From positions 1 through 26,846 of the forward strand of contig CAZPZR010000022.1 in assembly GCA_964591105.1 (NCBI GenBank): a stretch of DNA of 26,846 nucleotides, written 5' to 3'. Positions 24,479 through 26,846 of the stretch are shown piece after piece (position 1 is the first letter of the stretch; each line of letters begins with the position of its first letter). The notes beneath the pieces are model-generated. The model ran no database searches. It was not told the origin of the DNA and was given only the letters and a program-made list of their open reading frames with translations. This DNA is from CAZPZR01 sp964591105 (lineage in GTDB: Bacteria; Bacillota; Clostridia; Lachnospirales; Lachnospiraceae). Both the position numbers and the translations under genes were made by a program.

Positions 24479-24522
24479 AAGTGCCTGGTTTCGAGAGTTT
24501 CTCCTCTCAAAGCCAGGCACTT
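24479..24522 (-). terminator. Terminator of citrate synthase
   Basis: AAGTGCCTGG and CCAGGCACTT form a 10-bp outer stem, continued inward by TTT/AAA and GAGAG/CTCTC around a 6-base loop. It starts seven bases after the citrate synthase stop. The minus-strand tail is TTTGCATTTTGC. Confidence 0.85.
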
Positions 24523-24528
24523 GTTATT

Positions 24529-25899
24529 TTATCTATCTTCCATCTTGATATAATCTCGATGTGGTGCAAGTGACTTATATGCTGGACGAATAATCTTGTC
24601 CACATTCTTAAGCTCTTCCAATCGATGTGCACTCCATCCAACAATTCTTGCTGCCGCAAAAATTGGAGTATACAGAGATGCTGGAAGTCCCAACATACTG
24701 TATACAAGACCGCTGTAGAAGTCTACATTGGCATTCACACCTTTGTAAATCTTACGTTTCTCCGCAATTACTTCTGGTGCCATTTTTTCTACCATAGAAT
24801 ACAATGCATATTCTTTCTGACATCCTTTTTCCTTTGCAAGCTGCTTCACGAATTTCTTAAAGATTTCCGCACGTGGATCTGAGACAGAGTAAATCGCATG
24901 TCCCATTCCATAAATCAGACCTTTCTGGTCAAACGCCTTCTTATCCAGTAAATCACACAGATACTGACGCACTTCTGCTTCATCTTCCCAATCGTGAACT
25001 TTTTCCTTCATATCCTCGAACATCTGCGTTACTTTGATATTTGCTCCGCCGTGTTTTGGTCCTTTCAACGATGCCATTGCTGCCACCATTGTAGAATATG
25101 TATCTGTTCCTGAAGATGTAACTACATGAGTTGTAAATGTAGAGTTATTTCCTCCGCCATGATCCATATGAAGCACTAATGCCATATCCAGAATCTTTGC
25201 TTCTAATTTCGTATACTTTCGATCTTCTCGAAGCATCATCAGAATATTCTCTGCTGTAGAAAGCTCTGGTGATGGAGAATAGATGTAAAGGTCATCTCCT
25301 CTTCGGTAATTAAATGCATGATATCCATACACCATCAGCATTGGGAACTGGCTGATCAAATTCAGGCACTGACGAAGTACATTCGGAATCGATGTATCAT
25401 CTGCTTTTGCATCATAAGAATACAGATTCAAAATCGAACGTGATATGCTATTCATCATATCTCTGCTCGGAGCCTTCATGATAACATCGCGTACAAAATT
25501 TGGTGGCAATGTTCTTCTCTCCACAAGTGTATTATGAAATACTTCTAACTCGCTCTGTGTTGGAAGTTCTCCAAACAAGAGCAAATACGAAATTTCTTCA
25601 AATCCAAAATGTTTCTCTTTCAAGAAGCCATTGACCAGATCTTTGACGTTATATCCTCGATAATACAAATTTCCTGCACATGGGACTTCTTCGCCATTCA
25701 CAATCTTTTTCGCACGTACATCTGATACATTCGTAAGACCTGCAAGTACACCTTTTCCGTTTAAGTCTCGCAGTCCTTTTTTTACGTTATACTCAACGTA
25801 TAATTCACGATCAATCGCATTCTTCTCTTCACACAGAGATGCAAAATGCTGAATCTCTGGCGTAATTTCAAATAAAGCTCTCTCTACACTGTTTGGCAT
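24529..25899 (-). CDS. Citrate synthase (type II-like)
   Basis: Condenses acetyl-CoA and oxaloacetate to citrate. The 456-residue product has about 45 extra N-terminal residues. Active-site parts are all present: LHMDHGGGNNSTF (His244 or 247), LKGPKHGGAN (His283), YGMGHAIYSVSDPRA (His334, Arg343) and the catalytic Asp393 in NVDFYSG. The GHA...DPR pattern and LHxDHxGGN motif resemble the eukaryote-type branch more than E. coli GltA. A GTG at 25905 is in frame, but AAAGGA is best placed for the ATG at 25899. It follows rsmA by 27 bases and may be co-transcribed. No other TCA gene is near; a partial, biosynthetic route to glutamate is likely. Confidence 0.93.
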   Translation of the reverse strand: MPNSVERALFEITPEIQHFASLCEEKNAIDRELYVEYNVKKGLRDLNGKGVLAGLTNVSDVRAKKIVNGEEVPCAGNLYYRGYNVKDLVNGFLKEKHFGFEEISYLLLFGELPTQSELEVFHNTLVERRTLPPNFVRDVIMKAPSRDMMNSISRSILNLYSYDAKADDTSIPNVLRQCLNLISQFPMLMVYGYHAFNYRRGDDLYIYSPSPELSTAENILMMLREDRKYTKLEAKILDMALVLHMDHGGGNNSTFTTHVVTSSGTDTYSTMVAAMASLKGPKHGGANIKVTQMFEDMKEKVHDWEDEAEVRQYLCDLLDKKAFDQKGLIYGMGHAIYSVSDPRAEIFKKFVKQLAKEKGCQKEYALYSMVEKMAPEVIAEKRKIYKGVNANVDFYSGLVYSMLGLPASLYTPIFAAARIVGWSAHRLEELKNVDKIIRPAYKSLAPHRDYIKMEDR

Positions 25900-25926
25900 A
25901 TTCACGTTCCTTTCTGTTCGCGTTTG

Positions 25927-26805
25927 CTATAATGTCTGTTTCTGCTTAATATAGTTACTGAGTTTTGCAAACTCTTCCAAGGACAATGCTTCCCCTCTCA
26001 CTCCTGCACCTTTACCAAGCTGTTCTACTGCTTCTGTAATCACTTCTTTTGGAAGTGACAGCTTGTCAGAATTATTCAATCCATTCACAAGTGTCTTTCT
26101 TCTCTGATTAAATGATGCACGAATGATGTCAAACATTAATGTTTCATCTTCTACTTCTACTGGCGGTTTTTCATGACGAGTCAGACGAATCACTGCTGAG
26201 CCGACTTTCGGACGTGGCATAAAGCAATTTGGCGGAACATTCGCCACAATATATGGATCTGCATAATACTGCACTGCAAGTGATAATGCTCCATAATCTT
26301 TATTTCCAGGACCTGTCTGCATACGGTCTGCTACTTCCTTCTGGACCATAACCGTAATGCTTTCCACCGGTACTCCATGTTCAAAAAGCCCCATGATAAT
26401 TGGTGTCGTGATATAGTATGGAAGATTTGCAACCACTTTAACAGGTTTTCCCCCATTCTCTTCGTCTGCTAATTTCTTCAGATCCACTTTCAAAACGTCA
26501 TCATTAATAACCCTCACGTTATCATATGCGCTCAACGTATCTTCCAGGATTGGAATCAGATTCTTGTCAATCTCAACTGCAACAACTTTCCCTGCTGCCT
26601 CTGCCAGATACTGCGTCATCGTTCCAATTCCAGGACCAATCTCCAGAACCATATCGTCCTTTGTAATGTTTGCTGCACGTATGATCTTCTCTAATACATG
26701 CGTGTCTATCAAAAAGTTCTGTCCAAACTTTTTTTGAAAATTAAATCCATACTTCTGCAATACTTCAATTGTATTCTGTGGATTGCCTAATGTAGGTTTT
26801 GTCAT
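25927..26805 (-). CDS. rsmA: 16S rRNA (adenine1518-N6/adenine1519-N6)-dimethyltransferase
   Basis: KsgA-type enzyme that dimethylates two adjacent adenines near the 3' end of 16S rRNA late in 30S assembly. The N-terminal KKFGQNFLID (25-34) is the RsmA hallmark. SAM motif I LEIGPGIGTMTQYL is at 54-67, the acidic motif VVAVEIDKNL at 74-83, and catalytic motif IV NLPYYI at 127-132. The C-terminal helical domain has PPNCFMPRPKVGSAVIRL and FNQRRKTLVNGL. Length 292 is normal. An ATG at 26820 would overlap the GAGGGAGA ribosome site, so the ATG at 26805 is used. It is upstream of citrate synthase on the same strand. Confidence 0.96.
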   Translation of the reverse strand: MTKPTLGNPQNTIEVLQKYGFNFQKKFGQNFLIDTHVLEKIIRAANITKDDMVLEIGPGIGTMTQYLAEAAGKVVAVEIDKNLIPILEDTLSAYDNVRVINDDVLKVDLKKLADEENGGKPVKVVANLPYYITTPIIMGLFEHGVPVESITVMVQKEVADRMQTGPGNKDYGALSLAVQYYADPYIVANVPPNCFMPRPKVGSAVIRLTRHEKPPVEVEDETLMFDIIRASFNQRRKTLVNGLNNSDKLSLPKEVITEAVEQLGKGAGVRGEALSLEEFAKLSNYIKQKQTL

Positions 26806-26839
26806 AGCATTCTCCCTCATTCTTCAATAGTTATGGTCT

Positions 26840-26845
26840 ATTATA
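26840..26845 (-). promoter_or_regulatory. Likely -10 box of the rsmA promoter (-35 lies outside the window)
   Basis: A perfect TATAAT on the minus strand, 34 bases before the rsmA start codon. The matching -35 would be beyond base 26846, so it cannot be checked. Confidence 0.45.
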
Positions 26846-26846
26846 C

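Overview
The window looks like chromosomal core sequence from a low-GC, spore-lineage Clostridia, most likely Lachnospiraceae. The evidence is an archaeal-type ProRS under a proline T-box, SpoVG, a Spo0A-like DNA-binding protein with a Spo0A-box promoter, a DnaD/DnaC-type helicase-loader pair, and strong AGGAGG-type ribosome sites. I saw no transposase, integrase, phage gene, CRISPR array, rRNA or tRNA. The family placement is inference from gene content.

Layout. 1-1902 (minus): the start of proS with its T-box leader, then a Na+/Ca2+ exchanger-family protein. 1992-2657 (plus): a short RluA-type pseudouridine synthase. 2696-2971 (minus): spoVG. 3262-7976 (plus): murC, then three DnaA boxes, then an operon of a DnaD-domain helicase loader, a DnaC-like AAA+ loader and a PRPP synthetase. 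7973-12421 (minus): a VanR/VanS-like two-component pair followed by an Mre11/SbcD-like nuclease and a short, membrane-segment-bearing SbcC/YhaN-like ATPase; the genes overlap or abut. 12542-13933 (minus): asnS. 14002-17626 (minus): a SAM methyltransferase with what looks like a leaderless start, and a large membrane-anchored protein of unknown function. 17732-20987 (minus): a second two-component system with a large sensor. 21194-21568 (plus): a Spo0A C-terminal-domain gene broken by an in-frame TGA, followed by an apparently structured RNA region. 21813-26805 (minus): a PutP-type symporter, an alpha/beta hydrolase, citrate synthase and rsmA.

How the parts relate. Most genes are housekeeping: translation (proS, asnS, rsmA, the pseudouridine synthase), wall synthesis (murC), nucleotide supply and replication (prs and the loaders). 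The two signalling blocks, the Mre11/Rad50-like pair and the sporulation-related regulators are the regulatory or stress part. No clear new multi-gene defence or mobile system is visible.

The strongest unusual signals are small. They are the nonsense codon at a conserved DNA-contact arginine position in the Spo0A-like gene together with a Spo0A box at its promoter, the DnaA-box cluster in front of the loader operon, a leaderless-type start for the methyltransferase, a 24-bp palindrome that codes the ends of two convergent genes, and the hairpin-rich region at about 21660-21805.
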